DNA from: Panorpa germanica
Taxonomy: Eukaryota > Arthropoda > Insecta > Mecoptera > Panorpidae
Direction of reading: 5' to 3'
Length of the DNA: 64,000 nucleotides
Assembly: GCA_963678705.1 (NCBI GenBank)
Contig: OY783220.1
Span: forward strand, 3,617,001-3,681,000
In this document: positions 1-11,530 of the stretch, one piece after another
How the letters are laid out: each line of letters opens with the position of its first letter
Numbering within the stretch: position 1 is the first letter of the stretch
Notes under the pieces: model-generated
Seen by the model: only the letters and a program-made list of their open reading frames with translations
Database searches by the model: none
What the model was told of the DNA's origin: nothing
Position numbers and translations under genes: made by a program

Positions 1-248
1 ACCTTTAAATATGTTTTAAGTTCACGCTTTACGAAAGCACAACAATTCAGCACACAGTTTTCATGTCTTTTAAGTTTATATTTAAACATGAAAATATTTA
101 ATATTAAAAAAAAGAGGGATGAAAAAATAATTCAATTATTTAAAATTTTTAAATATGAAAAACAATTTCCTGTACATTTACATAGAATGAAATTATGAAA
201 ATTAAATTTTGTTGCTTTAGCAAACTGTATATTAAAGAAACTATAAGA

Positions 249-320
249 TGCCATCCATTAATTAAATCACACGCAAAGGGGGGTCTACAAGTTGTGACAA
301 GATAAAAGTACGACTTCTAA
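249..320 (+). mobile_element. ACGTCA TIR element fragment
   Basis: GCCATCCATTAATTAAATCA, CACGCAAAGGGGGGTCTAC and AAGTTGTGACAAGATAAAAG match the left portion of the 37268 and 63107 copies. Confidence 0.55.
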
Positions 321-1032
321 ATATTAATATATTTAAACAATATGTTGTTACTTCTGTTTCTGAGCTCATATTTTTATTCGAGTCGCACATAACTGTAGTT
401 CAACCAAGTCAAATACTTTCGTTATAGTTTTCCTCGGTTACACCTGTTATTGGAGATATACATTTCCTCTTTTATACAGAATTCTTAGAGCCATTATAAA
501 GATTTAAAGAGAAAGACTTTTACAGTTTCTGAACAATGCATTTTGAAGTTCGTTGTCACTTTGTGTTGAGGTTTTAAAACCTCGTCTTCTTGTATTTTGC
601 ACCGCGTTCCTTCAACGTTCATACGGGAATTATTAACTACGGTTTGTGTGAAAATAAAAGCTCCATATGTAACAAACTCTGACAGAACTCTTTCTCACAG
701 GGTAGTAGCGGGATAAATATTAGATGTGTTCATGGTGTCACCGCTACGCCAATACGAACAAATTTTGTTACCCATTTATTTCGGTTAAACGAAATACTTT
801 CTTCAAAATAAAGACTTCATAAAATGGAGTTTGAAGTGAATGGATGGTATCATTAAAAAGAAAATTTGTTGGACTACAAAAAACATTTATAAATAATGGG
901 AATAAAAAACCATGAAATTCGTGTGAAGTAATTTATGGATGAATGCTAATATTTATGTGCTACTTACTATTGCACCCCTGACCCATAAAATATTTGTCTA
1001 CATTGAAGTCTAAATGCAATACCAGACGTACG

Positions 1033-1056
1033 AGAGCGAGAACGAGAACGAGAACG
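1033..1056 (+). repeat. (GAGAAC)n hexanucleotide array
   Basis: About four units, GAGCGAGAACGAGAACGAG then AACG. Confidence 0.85.
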
Positions 1057-1432
1057 TTCAAGTGTACAATAGTTATTTAGTGTGATAGTAAATTGAAGTG
1101 AATACACTACGTTATACGTTCTGCTCATACGAAGAGATGTTGTACGTACAAAATACATCGTACTTTGTGCTGGAAGAACTTCCGAAGAGTACAACACCCG
1201 GTACACGGAAATACACTCGATATGAGCACAGCTTTCGCTAGAGCTATTGCTGCTGCTTCTACTAGAATGCTACTATAAACTTTAAGGTTTTCTAAAAACA
1301 AAATCCTCCCTCCTTCTGACACTCAACAACCACCCCTCCCTCTGCGTTACGTTCCGTTACAAATGACATTCAAATTTAGTCTGTCTGGAGAATGTACAAC
1401 ATTTCAATATGTTTTAAATTCATCCCCTACGA

Positions 1433-1464
1433 CTGGAGCTGGAGTTGGAGTTTGAGTTGGAGTT
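1433..1464 (+). repeat. (GGAGTT)n hexanucleotide array
   Basis: About five imperfect units, GGAGCTGGAGTTGGAGTT then TGAGTTGGAGTT. Confidence 0.85.
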
Positions 1465-1849
1465 AAGAGGGGCTGCGGCGCGGCGTCACAATCAAATTTT
1501 CTAGTTTATTTTATTCGGTCTATTTTTTTATATCTTATATCTTGCTAAAACACATAATAAACTTCGTATACTCGTAGTCAACGTTTTTTAAGATTCTTTT
1601 TTTTAGTTCCAGGTCATAAATTATATATAGATGTATGTATCTAGATGGAGATAAACTTTGACCTCGATATTTTGATGAATATGCATGTTTTAGGATATTA
1701 GGAAGACATAGTTCAGTTAAGCTAAGACCCCTATTATAACTTACTTCTGTTAACTTGTGCTTGTATGGTACTTGTGCCAATTTCAACGTATTAGATTTAC
1801 TTTGATCTTTATTCAGCTGATAGTTTTGGGTAAACTTAAGCAGCCTAAT

Positions 1850-1945
1850 TTACTTCAACTACAGTTCGCATCAACTTTATCTTCATTTGTATTCCGACAG
1901 GTGACGTAGTTTTGCCTTTTGTAGCCGATAAAATAGACGTTTAAT
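1850..1945 (+). mobile_element. Fragment of a CCCAGTAAAC TIR element
   Basis: Only the interior remains: CTTCAACTACAGTTCGCATC, AACTTTATCTTCATTTGTAT, TCCGACAGGTGACG and TAGCCGATAAAATAGAC. No termini. Confidence 0.65.
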
Positions 1946-2531
1946 ATGGCAGATTAAACTGAACTGAAAATTGAACTGAAAATTAGCTTTTTCATTTCAA
2001 TTGAAACACATGAAACAAGATCAAAAAGAACAGAAACGATCAAATTTAGATTTTTAGAGAAAATGTTCGTTTATCGTAAACACTAATATTTGGTCGGCGG
2101 ATCTGTTCTGAACTGATAATATGAGAAGACCATACTATCAGATTTTTGTTTGCAATCAGATATTAGAATATTTGATGAATAATGTAAACAAACGCTCTGA
2201 TACGACCTATAGTTCTCTTGAAATACTCTTGAAGTACTTGTACTTCAGTGAAAATATATTTCTAACCTTAAAATAAATATTTAACAGTGTGAATATTAAA
2301 ATAGAGCAGCAAAGTCAAAGTACATACAAAACACATTTCCTAAGTGCCTGAGTTTCCTGTCACTACATTTCAATATTTTTGAAATTCAGCTTGAACTGAA
2401 ATACAACAAAACAATGACAATTATCTGCGTGTTGAAATAATGACAGCTCTGTGACTGGCCGCATGGAACAGCGAACTTTGGAATAGAACCAGAAATCCCA
2501 TCACATTGTCCCTGTCACGTGCAAACAGGAA

Positions 2532-2583
2532 CACATCTCACATCTCACATCTCACGTGAGCCGTGCCTGTGCCCGTGCCCGTC
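2532..2583 (+). repeat. CACATCT heptamer and (GTGCCC)n arrays in a GC-richer block
   Basis: Three CACATCT units (2532-2553), CACGTG at 2554-2559, then GTGCCTGTGCCCGTGCCCGT. Another CACGTG lies at 2516-2521. The block 2440-2600 is GC-richer than the flanks. Confidence 0.75.
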
Positions 2584-3233
2584 GACCCGATGTGTAGAAT
2601 GTAAAACACTGAATACTTAACACCAATAACAACTGAAAACATCAAAACGTAATGACAGATATACAAATCCAGGGGGAGACATTTTGAAAAGGGAAAAGTT
2701 ATTTATTTTAACCAAAGATAAAAATATTTAATGGTTGCTTTTGGCCTTTATTAATGTTTATGGCTAAAATCATTTCCAGAGTAATTTATGTTTTTATTTA
2801 AAATATGTGGTACATTCTTTGTAAGAAGGTGGACAATCGTAGGCAAAAGTATAGTTGGATATCAAGTACAAACAAGGATAATATTTTCATTTTTTCAATG
2901 ATTGTACTCAATACATGTCAGCTTTTATATACTATTGCAGCGTAAATAGAATCACGCTTTTGAAAATATAACAAGACTGTATGATAAATAGCGCAAAGCA
3001 TGACAATATACTACGTTGCCATAGCAATTAGTGAGAATAGATATTCCCATTAAGAGTATGCTGTTTTAAAACATATTAGCTCTAAACCTCTATTATTTTT
3101 TTTACAAACTAGTCAAACAACCTTAAGAAAATAGTCAAATTTTAAAAGTTTGTAGACGCGTTCTCGAGATATACGATCAGTATTGCCTTAGCCTTCGTTC
3201 GCATTAAAGTTGCTCTTTTGTTTCACCTGAAAA

Positions 3234-3625
3234 ATGTTAAGTGTAACAATAGAGCAACAAATTGATGTGAAATTTTACATGAAACTTGGAAAAACCACTC
3301 ATAATTTATTGAAAGAAGTGTAGGGCAATTAATGTTTATCACATGCACGTTTTTTTGAGTGGTTTAAGCGTTAACAAGATGGCCGAGAAGACGCTCAAGA
3401 TGATTTACGTCCGGGTTGCCTTTCCATGTCAAAAACGCATGACAATATCGAAAATCTGATTCGGTCTGACACTCGGTTAAGTATTCGTGCGATTACTGAA
3501 ACTGTGGGAATTAATAAAGAATCCGTAAGAATCAAATTTTGTATAACAATTTTAACATGCAAAAAGTGTGCGCCAAAATGGTGCCCAATATATTCTCAAA
3601 GTCAAAACATTTGAAAATTTGCGAT
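3234..3625 (+). pseudogene. mariner-family transposase, N-terminal half, broken
   Basis: From the ATG at 3234 the frames carry mariner landmarks in order. First is a DVKFYMKLGKTTHNLLKEV stretch (first helix-turn-helix). Next come FFEWFKR and REDAQDD, and then, after a frame change, DNIENLIRSDTRLSIRAITE with ETVGINKESVR (second helix-turn-helix, from 3426). The tail resembles the region after SVR but is frameshifted again. Several stops and frameshifts, and loss of the catalytic DDD half, make it inactive. In a live element this protein binds the terminal repeats and cuts at TA. I could not place its own terminal repeats. Confidence 0.75.
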
Positions 3626-3732
3626 TAAATTTTACTTAATCATATTTAATTTTTTTTTTATTTATAAGCATATTATAATTATATCGATCATTTATCCTCG
3701 ATTTACATATTTGCTTAATGTATTTACTCGTA

Positions 3733-3915
3733 TTATATGCTGTTGTTTAGTTTTGTTGTTTTTAGATATTTTAATATTTTGTTTGTATTAGAATCATAGT
3801 CATTGAGAACGTTATCTACTTGTATGTTTTGTCTTTTTTGGTCAAATTTGTTGTAATGTAGCTATTGGTGTTCCAATGTTGCCTCTTTACTACTTGTGTC
3901 ACAAAATGGCTTTCA
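3733..3915 (-). pseudogene. LINE ORF2 C-terminus (zinc-knuckle type), decayed
   Basis: Reading 3915 to 3733 gives PFCDTSSKEATLEH, one stop, LHYNKFDQKRQNI, then KILKYLKTTKLNNSI and TAA. This is the usual end of an APE-type LINE polymerase: CxxC...EH...C, a basic R-Q segment, then a short amphipathic tail. The second and fourth zinc ligands are mutated. The same layout recurs at 16949-17125, 7320-7618, 13200-13374 and 28945-29279. Confidence 0.6.
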
Positions 3916-6900
3916 TTCCAGTTTCAAGTAATGTTCGTTTGTGATTTTTGTAAATCCTATTTTTAATCATATTTAAATTTTATAAAATTCTGTAGAAAAG
4001 TGGAAAACAATAAAGAAAAAACATAGGTCTCCCTAAAAGAGAATAGGACAAGTCTCAACTAAGACCCGTTGCGCTAATTTGTCAGATATTTAAATTTTTG
4101 ATTGTGCGATCTTTAGGAAATGACGATATCCATCTCTCTATGTTAATTAATTAAATAATATAATTAAGCACTAATTAATTATTGAAATAAAAACGTTCTG
4201 TTGTTTTCATTATGTTCAAAAATGAAAAATCTTATCAGCTTCCTAAGTTTATTAACTCGTTTTTTTCCCTTTGTATTTAAATATCAATTTCAAAAGGAAA
4301 CGCTCATTGTCTCGTGAAATTTTTATTTGATAACTATAGAATATACGTTGTATAGAAAACTCTTTGAAAATGTAAAGGTCTTATCAGTTAATTAACAGAC
4401 TCTCATTTAAAACAGTCGACCTATATTTGGCCTATAAAATCATATTCTTTAATATAAAAAATACCGTCTCAAGACATCAAACAATACTCCCCCAAACAAA
4501 TAACTAATAAAATAATTCTAAAACAACTTCCTTTTTGAATTTGCTGATAAAAAGTTTTACTTATTCTTAGCGAAATGAAATGAAAAAAAAAATGAAGCGA
4601 AGTCTTATGCGTAGAGAGAGGACAGGATCGAACTGGAAAAATACACAGCGAAAATGAAATTTAAAATTACAGATTGACTTTTTTATATATTATATAACAC
4701 TTTTTATGTTAGACTAGGAATCGAAAAAGGATAAAAGTATTTTTAAATTAACTGCCTCATTGTCATCCAGTTCGCAACTGTTCGAAGAACAAGAAAACCA
4801 GGGGTGGAAAGCAACGTGAAGGATTTCAAGAAAGTCAGGGTGTAGTTGAATGCGATGTCATTGTAGTCCAAATGGTGGGTGTTTTTCCTGTTTATTACCA
4901 TTGGCAGTAAGGTAGAAAGAACTAGAGCACGGAGACACTAGCGCATGAGAGCCTATGAGGCACTGAGGCAGTGAGACGTTTGAATGGCGCGTGCCTGCTG
5001 TCACAACGAATATAATAAATATAAAGAAAGACGTTGAAATATGTTGGAATTTAGAAAAAAGAAAATGTAGAATTGAAACCCATTGCAAATAACAAAAAGA
5101 ATTCACAATGCGCGTACCCACGGTTACCACTACGCTGGCCTGTTATTATATACACAAGTCACGGATTATGTTTTTTAATTACATAACTTTGTGGTTTAAA
5201 GGGACGAAAGCTATATTGGCAACTGTAGCTGGTATTTTGCACGTAACACATGTAAATATATTTAAAATATTCCCTCAAAGCGATTTCACTATACTCGTAC
5301 CATATTAAGCACTATATAGGGAGTCTATATCGAATATTATTTAACCCGTTGCCTTATAACGGGACGAAAAAGTAGTAAAAGTATTTCTATATTTTTAAAA
5401 ATATTTTTGATTTAAAATTCAATTTAAAAATTCTTCCACAAGGAAAAATATATAATAAAGTGATTTTTAATATCAAATGTAGTAAAATGAATTGAAGACA
5501 AGAAATGTGCGTTAAGAAAATTGAGCGTGGAAAACAAGGTCCAGTCCAGCGGAAAGATGATCTACCAATATATGAAGATGATTGAGTAAGAAAATATAAA
5601 CCTTTCAGAACGGATGCTGAACAAGATTGAGAAATAAAAATAGATTTTACTCGAGGGATTGTAGAAATAATATAATGTGATATTTTATATTTCTATAACG
5701 TTTTCCTTTGATCCCCTCCTGAGAAAATAATAATTTCAATAAAAATTGACCGTCTGGAATAAAATCTTACGAGCATATGCATAAGTCTACGCCTTGAAAG
5801 GACCTTATTAAAAATAATCATGTGACTTGTAATTTAATATTATCTCATAATTTATATTAGCAGCTGGTCAATTCTTAGGAGACTACTGCAATGTTTAAAT
5901 GTGTATACATATACATATGTGGGAATTAAATTTTTTAGATATTTAAACATAAGTTTAAAATATGTATCAATAAGGAATGGTGTGAACAAGAGAGGTTCAC
6001 ATTGTGTGACAAGACTTGTCAAGAAACCGTGGACATTTTTTGGCGTAATGTAAGTATGTAAAAATTTTAAAACATTTTGTAGATTTAATAATTTTGAGGC
6101 GAGCTGTTCCTTGATCGCTCATTGGAGGGAAGGTATGTAAGAGGACATAAAAAACAACAGCGAAGTAAGAAATTTTCTTTTAAGAAACTCTGATAGGTTC
6201 ATGATTGATACATCAATCAAAGAGGTACGTTACAATAACAGATTTCTCGTTTATTAAAAGTTTTTACGAGTAATATTACATTATAGCTACAATACCCTAG
6301 ATATTATATTTTATAATGAAGTTTTAACTAACATGGACCATCTTACTGCTGTTCTATTTTTAATGATTAATATATATCTATTGTTGAGCCCGGCTGTGAT
6401 TTATATGTTAGCAGCAGAAAGTTTCATTTTCTTAATTAAATTCTTTAATGATTTTTTTTTACCCTGAATTAAATTTACCACTTAAAGTAAGTGCAAGTTA
6501 TTTCTATTATATAGCACGTATTACAGCGAAGCGGAAATTACAGCTAAAATTAAAAAGTTTATTTCTTTTTATTTTGTTTAGTGATCCCTTTGCGATTCTT
6601 CGTCTATTCTTCTTGTTTCATCTTTAATTGTGGTTTTAAACAGGAAATTAAATATACTGACGTTGGCACTCATTAAAGTTAGAAAGGGATTTGCATATCT
6701 CTCCTGTAAAGAGAGTCATAGGTCGGTGATAATTCTCTTTGTGTGACAAATTGTGACAACATTTTAGCAATCTTACTCAAATTGTATTCAGGCTATTCGA
6801 CATTACTACGATGCGAAAAAATGTTTGTGGGATGTCCTTCGATGAAATTTTTTTTAGAATTTTGATTACAACTTTAAACCACAACACAAAGCAAAAGTAC

Positions 6901-6984
6901 TAATACAAAAGTATTGTATTACGGGTATATCTCAAGATGAAGAAATTTCAGCTTCTCAAATCAAGTAGCTTTGCTTTCGTTTAT
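3916..6984. other. Non-coding stretch without recognised repeats
   Basis: No motif, splice pair or repeat copy recognised. The opposed open frames at 4858-5130 and 5108-5308 resemble no family. Confidence 0.5.
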
Positions 6985-7247
6985 TTAGCTACAGTGGTTG
7001 AGAACATTGATGTCTTCGGGTTCGATCTCCAGAGTTATATTTTATGGGTTGTTATCAAGTTAAATTGATTATGTACATACAAAATCATAAACTTATTAGG
7101 CACCGGTGTAGTTCACATATATGAGGTCACGACAACCCAATAATTGCTAGCATTATTGTCATTAGTGCCAATATTAGAAGGCTATAGGTGATAGGACTCA
7201 GTATTGGAACTAAGCTGACGTTAAATAAAATAAATTTAAAAAAATTA
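6985..7247 (+). mobile_element. tRNA-derived SINE-like element
   Basis: Box-A-like TGGTTGAGAACAT (about 6994) and box-B-like GGGTTCGATCTCC (7019-7031) are spaced as in a tRNA. An unrelated body follows (GTTCACATATATGAGGTCAC) and a tail GACGTTAAATAAAATAAATT with A-run. Shares body and tail with 9770-9995 and 31720-31850. Confidence 0.5.
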
Positions 7248-7319
7248 TGTTCTTAGATTGGATGACTTTCTAGTTTAAAGGTTAAACATTTTGGTATATA
7301 TCCCCTCGACGGTCAAATT

Positions 7320-7618
7320 TACAATAGGTACAACCAATATGTGAACAATGTAATAGCCCGCTAACGGTAAAACTAATTATTCTCCAATGCTGAAAATACT
7401 TAATAGGAGGAAAATAGGAATATATGCTGATATTTGAAAGCAAGGAAAATCTGAAAAACCTTATTGAGTTTTAAAAAAAAAACAATTTTAACTCTTTATT
7501 TTAAATATGTCTATAAGTTGTAAATTATGTATTGTAAATGTTTATAAATGTATATATGCTCTTTAAGTGCTAATAACTTTTGAAAGTTGATGCACTAAAA
7601 ATAAATATTTAAAAAAAC
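7320..7618 (+). pseudogene. LINE 3' end, same subfamily as 28945-29279
   Basis: Carries PICEQCNSPLTVK then IILQC and a stop. The 3' UTR is nearly the same as at 28945: AGTGCTAATAACTTTTGAAAG, then ACTAAAAATAAATATT and an A-rich tail ending near 7618. The His ligand is lost and the frame is broken. Confidence 0.65.
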
Positions 7619-7992
7619 CTTCAATAGTAATTTTTTCTTATCTTCAACTACAACAAATAATTTATCTTATCAATGACGATGAGCTGTCAAATTTGAGCTC
7701 ACTTACAACACTTAAAATAATCAAACCATCAAAATAGTTTCGAATCGTAAATAGTTGAAATGATCGCACATCGTAAAATGATTAGAACTTTAAGTAGGTA
7801 ATGGTGTTTCAAACTTTAAAACTACGACAAAGTTGAAAACAAAGCGCTATTGTTTCTTCTCTGTAATGGACTTTTCAACAAACCTTTTCGTTTCAAAATT
7901 TAAACCGCTATTATTAAAACTGACATTCGAGCGCCGGGTATCCGTATACCGTGTACATCAGGTGAGGGAGATGAGAACAAGGATATCTCCGA

Positions 7993-8010
7993 AGCTGGAG
8001 CTGGAGCTGG
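7993..8010 (+). repeat. (GCTGGA)3 array
   Basis: AGCTGGAGCTGGAGCTGG, three units. Confidence 0.85.
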
Positions 8011-8509
8011 ACCCCATCCCGGGATAGCTTTATCCGCTACCCTGGGATTACTTTGCTGTTTTTACATTAATAACAAATGCTTTTATATTTCTTACATATT
8101 ATTTCAAGATAATATCGGTTCGCTTACGTTGTTCGGGGTTTTGCTCGGGTATGTATTTGTCATTTTTCATAATCTTTTGTGACCACATGAGACGTTGGAA
8201 ATATTAAATAGAAGGAAACATGTTGTCAGAGGCGGATTTATTCAGTAATGGGGCGCCTTGGACTAGACATAATTGAATCTCGTATTTTTAAAAATCGACT
8301 TTAATAAAATATTCAATAATTTTATTATTTACTTTATTTTTTGAATCTACAAAAACACACAATTATTATAATACAATTAATGCGAGATATCACCCAGCTG
8401 TTGAAATGCTAGCAATATAATAAAAATAGAATGAATGGTGTTTTTGATCTTGTTTTTTTCCTCATTTTTTTGGAAGTCGAATTTTAGATTAGATGTAGTG
8501 AAACTTACG

Positions 8510-8605
8510 ACTCCCCATGCTTGACACATCTTGTCACACTTTGGGTACTCTTCCTCCCTCCCTTCCTACTTTCCTTTGCATGTTGCGTAATTAATGCATG
8601 TGTTA
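8510..8605 (-). mobile_element. ACGTCA TIR element fragment
   Basis: The minus strand reads TGCATTAATTACGCAACATG, AAAGGAAAGTAGGAAGGGAG and CCAAAGTGTGACAAGATGTG, close to the 37268 copy. The 70-codon minus frame 8717-8505 overlaps it and is not a gene. Confidence 0.5.
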
Positions 8606-9290
8606 TAAATTCTAACGCGATTCGTATAGTTTCATAGGACTTGCACTCACGTGACGAACGCGTGTGAATCGCACCGTGGAGTAATCTCAAAGCAACAGTT
8701 AGCTCTCTTCTATACACATAAGACTATAAACCAGCATATTAGGTACAAAATTGAAAACTGTATCCTGTAACGTAATAAAAAAAGATCTATAAAAATATAT
8801 ATTTACATAATGTGAGAAAATAAAAACGTATGTACGTAACAATATGTATTATGTGAATAAACATTGTACGAGTAACAAAGATGAAAAGACGGTCATAAAC
8901 ACGTGGATGATACAACGCGTCCTCCAAGTCACCATTTACCATTTGCCATCCAATACACGGTTCAGAACCTTTACGACAGAAAATAATATATATTTACACC
9001 TAGAATGAAAAATGTTCTTTATTTATTCTATACTCCAATTCACAATATTAAAGCGAGTTATGCATTCGTGGTCTGGGGATAGTTATACATCTATATTTCT
9101 TATTCCAGAGTGAAATTATACATACGAGTATATTATTTTTTTGTTATAGAAAATTCAGTTACCTACACTTAATATTTCCATAAATTATAACGAATAGTTT
9201 GTGTCAAAAAACGTAGCCGGATTAACGCTAAAGAATGCATGCTTTGTTGTTTAAATATCTCGAGATTTAATTTTATTTCTTCTTGTATAC

Positions 9291-9460
9291 CACATTACTC
9301 AATAAGTTCGTAGGATGACATATAAATAGTGCTACGATTGACAAATCCATATGATTTTTAGGTAGTACTAACCTTCAAACGCTAAGTGGCAAAATTTCAT
9401 GACATTCGTACCATGAATTTAAGAGTTACACTGGTTTTAGTGATGCTACTTATTTTTGCT
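9291..9460 (+). mobile_element. mariner-type terminal fragment
   Basis: CACATTACTCAATAAGTTCG, TAGGATGACATATAAAT, GATTGACAAATCCATATGAT, AGTACTAACCTTCAAACG and GGTTTTAGTGATGCTACTT all recur, inverted, at 22591-22729. The ATAAGTTCGT core resembles mariner terminal repeats. No transposase follows. Confidence 0.5.
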
Positions 9461-9769
9461 TTACTTGAGTATTTCTTCCCATTAAAATGCAATACTTTAT
9501 CAACACACGAAGTGATGTGCTCCTTAAAAACCAACCCATTCCGAGGTATTTGGAAATGAACAAATAAGTACAAAATTTTTTTAGTTTTTAAGCCACCGAA
9601 AGTTTTCCTAAGGTCTTCGAAATGGAAAGCTTACTGCTACTGGTCTTAATTATATGTACAAGTAGAAAAGAAATCTAATACTTATACGTAGTATTATTGT
9701 ACGAGGCTCCACGATTATGGTTTTTAACCACAGATGTTATTCAACTATTAAAAATTCTTTTTTAAAATA

Positions 9770-9995
9770 AATAAAAATGACAAAATTGTATTTGATGATA
9801 CAGTGTCTTCGCGTTCGAATCTCGTATCAAAGTTATATTTTCTGGGTTTGGTTTTTATAAAATTTAATTGATTATATACATTTATAAGGCAGCGGCGTGA
9901 TTCACATATATGATGCAACGATACCACAAAAACTACCAACATTGTTTCACTCAGCATCGGAAATTGGCCGACGTTAAATTAAATATATTAAAAAA
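9770..9995 (+). mobile_element. SINE-like element, second copy
   Basis: Box-B-like GCGTTCGAATCTCG (9810-9823), GATTCACATATATGATGCAA and tail GACGTTAAATTAAATATATT with A-run align with 6985-7247. The box A region is degraded. Confidence 0.45.
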
Positions 9996-10236
9996 GGAAG
10001 TAATTATATGTAAAGAAATTATATTTCTTTAGTTAATACAAAGCTCGTCTGTTAGTAAAATAGTGACCGTTTAGTAAAAACATATACTCATGAACGCCAT
10101 AGATGTCGCGAGAGTTGATATTTGAAATCGACAAACACGTTTTTAGTTAGTTTATGAGGTTATAATAAAATTAGATAAAAAGAAATTGACAATTTATAGT
10201 AAATAATAAACTTTAATGTCGTTTCTAATAATTTAA

Positions 10237-10500
10237 ATTCCTAATAAAACTGGAGACATTGGCTTATATTTATATATTAATCAAATAAGAAATGACATAA
10301 AATTACATGTTTTAAATATTAACTTCCAATACACGCTATTAACGCTGCTTTACAATTTCACTGAACATGATTCGGTCACAAAAGCCCACGTTCGAAATAG
10401 CATATTCAAACATACTCACGATATCCTTGAAGATTGGACACCTGCTATCTCAGAAGCTTCGTGCTGCGATATAAAACTATCATGTAAACGTAAAACTTGA
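10237..10500 (+). CDS. Unassigned 87-codon open stretch without start codon
   Basis: Open from the TAA at 10234-10236 to TGA at 10498-10500. It includes TGDIGLYLYINQIRNDIK, YNFTEHDSVTKAHVRNSIF and KHTHDILEDWTPAISEAS. No ATG, GTG or TTG begins it, so it could only be an exon or a transposon remnant. CAT|GTAAAC at about 10482 could be a donor. Composition is more protein-like than its neighbourhood, but I recognise no family. Confidence 0.2.
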   Translation: MPNKTGDIGLYLYINQIRNDIKLHVLNINFQYTLLTLLYNFTEHDSVTKAHVRNSIFKHTHDILEDWTPAISEASCCDIKLSCKRKT

Positions 10501-10979
10501 AAAATTGAGATGGAACTAAATGTAAGAAATACAACAAAAAAAAAACTCGATCAAGTAAAATGTTTTCGTAGTTCTTTTTTTACAGAGCATTCGGACAAGG
10601 ATTGATCCTTAAGAACTATGAGTACAAGCACTGGGAATGGCTCTTAAAACGTCATAAAAACAAGTGAATTATTTCTAACGGATTTCTTATACGTACTGGT
10701 AGCACTGGCTCTTGGCCAGTAATTGCATTGTTTATTGAGAGTACGTTCTGTTCCATCTAGAAATCTAATAAGATTACTTTAAAAAAATTAGAGAATTTGT
10801 AACATTGTTTCATGATTTTGCGATTAATGTGAAATATAAAACTTGAAAGTAATGCCATTGAATAAATCTTTGTTTTAAAATAAGCCGTTAAAACATAGGA
10901 ATATTTGTTGAAGAGTTCCTTAATATAAATTACGTATGTAAAGAATAGATTGCTAGAATAGATGATTAGAATAGATTGC

Positions 10980-11530
10980 AAAATGGAAAGGACACTGAAA
11001 GACTTACGACAGTTCAATTACACCAGAAGAGGAGAATTACGTCAGTGTCTGAGAAAGATGTAAAACACGTAATAGTCAAAGTTAAGGCTAAAGCAAAGAA
11101 GCCAAGTGATGATGAAGAAGAAGAGGATGGAGGATAAAAAAGAAGGGCAACGGTAGTCGAAAGAAATAAAACACGTAATACTCAAAGTTAAGGCTAAAGC
11201 AAAGGAGTCAAGTGATGATAATAAAGAAGAAGAGGATGGAGGTTGAAAAAGAAAATGAAGAGGATATAGAAAATGAAAGGGAAGATGAAGAAGATATAGA
11301 TGATGAAGAGGAAGACGATGATGACGAAGAGGAATTAAAGACAATGTAACAAAAAGGAGAAAAAAGTGAAAAGAGTATGGAAGGAGAATAGAGGAAAGGC
11401 GGTCGTTGAAGTGCAGTTTGTTGAAACGGAAATACAAGAGAATGCAGAGACTCACAATAAAAGAAAGGTTAGGTCTCATTTGAAAGCAGAGAAGGTTAAA
11501 ATAAAAAAATAGAGAAAGGAAAAGCAAGTA
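10980..11530 (+). pseudogene. GA-rich LINE family, ORF1 (gag-like) remnant with internal duplication
   Basis: Begins with a KDLRQFNY motif that recurs at 29933-30172 on the minus strand. It then reads EKDVKHVIVKVKAKAKKPSD followed by an acidic run DDEEEEDGG. A unit starting TAAAACACGTAATA occurs at 11061 and again at 11167 (period 106). Later sequence is a purine-rich Lys/Glu coding remnant. The leucine- and phenylalanine-rich frames on the other strand are its antisense. Confidence 0.45.

Larger units (their letters stand above)
321..3233. other. Non-coding stretch
   Basis: Apart from the hexamer arrays and the 1850 TIR fragment I see no gene. Open frames at 967-1322 and 1535-1786 (minus) lack codon-like structure and overlap the repeats. 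Confidence 0.6.

Noticed and set aside
4600..4640. Box-B-like GTTCGATCC on the minus strand as a tRNA gene
   Set aside because: No pairing acceptor or anticodon stem; at best a SINE relic.
8505..8717. 70-codon basic minus-strand frame
   Set aside because: Half of it is an ACGTCA-type TIR element fragment.
11042..11527. 161-codon Leu/Phe-rich minus-strand frame
   Set aside because: It is the antisense of a purine-rich LINE tract; the Ser/Leu/Phe composition follows from GA-rich DNA. The same applies to 19429-19884, 34194-34468, 36297-36546 and 59190-59488.
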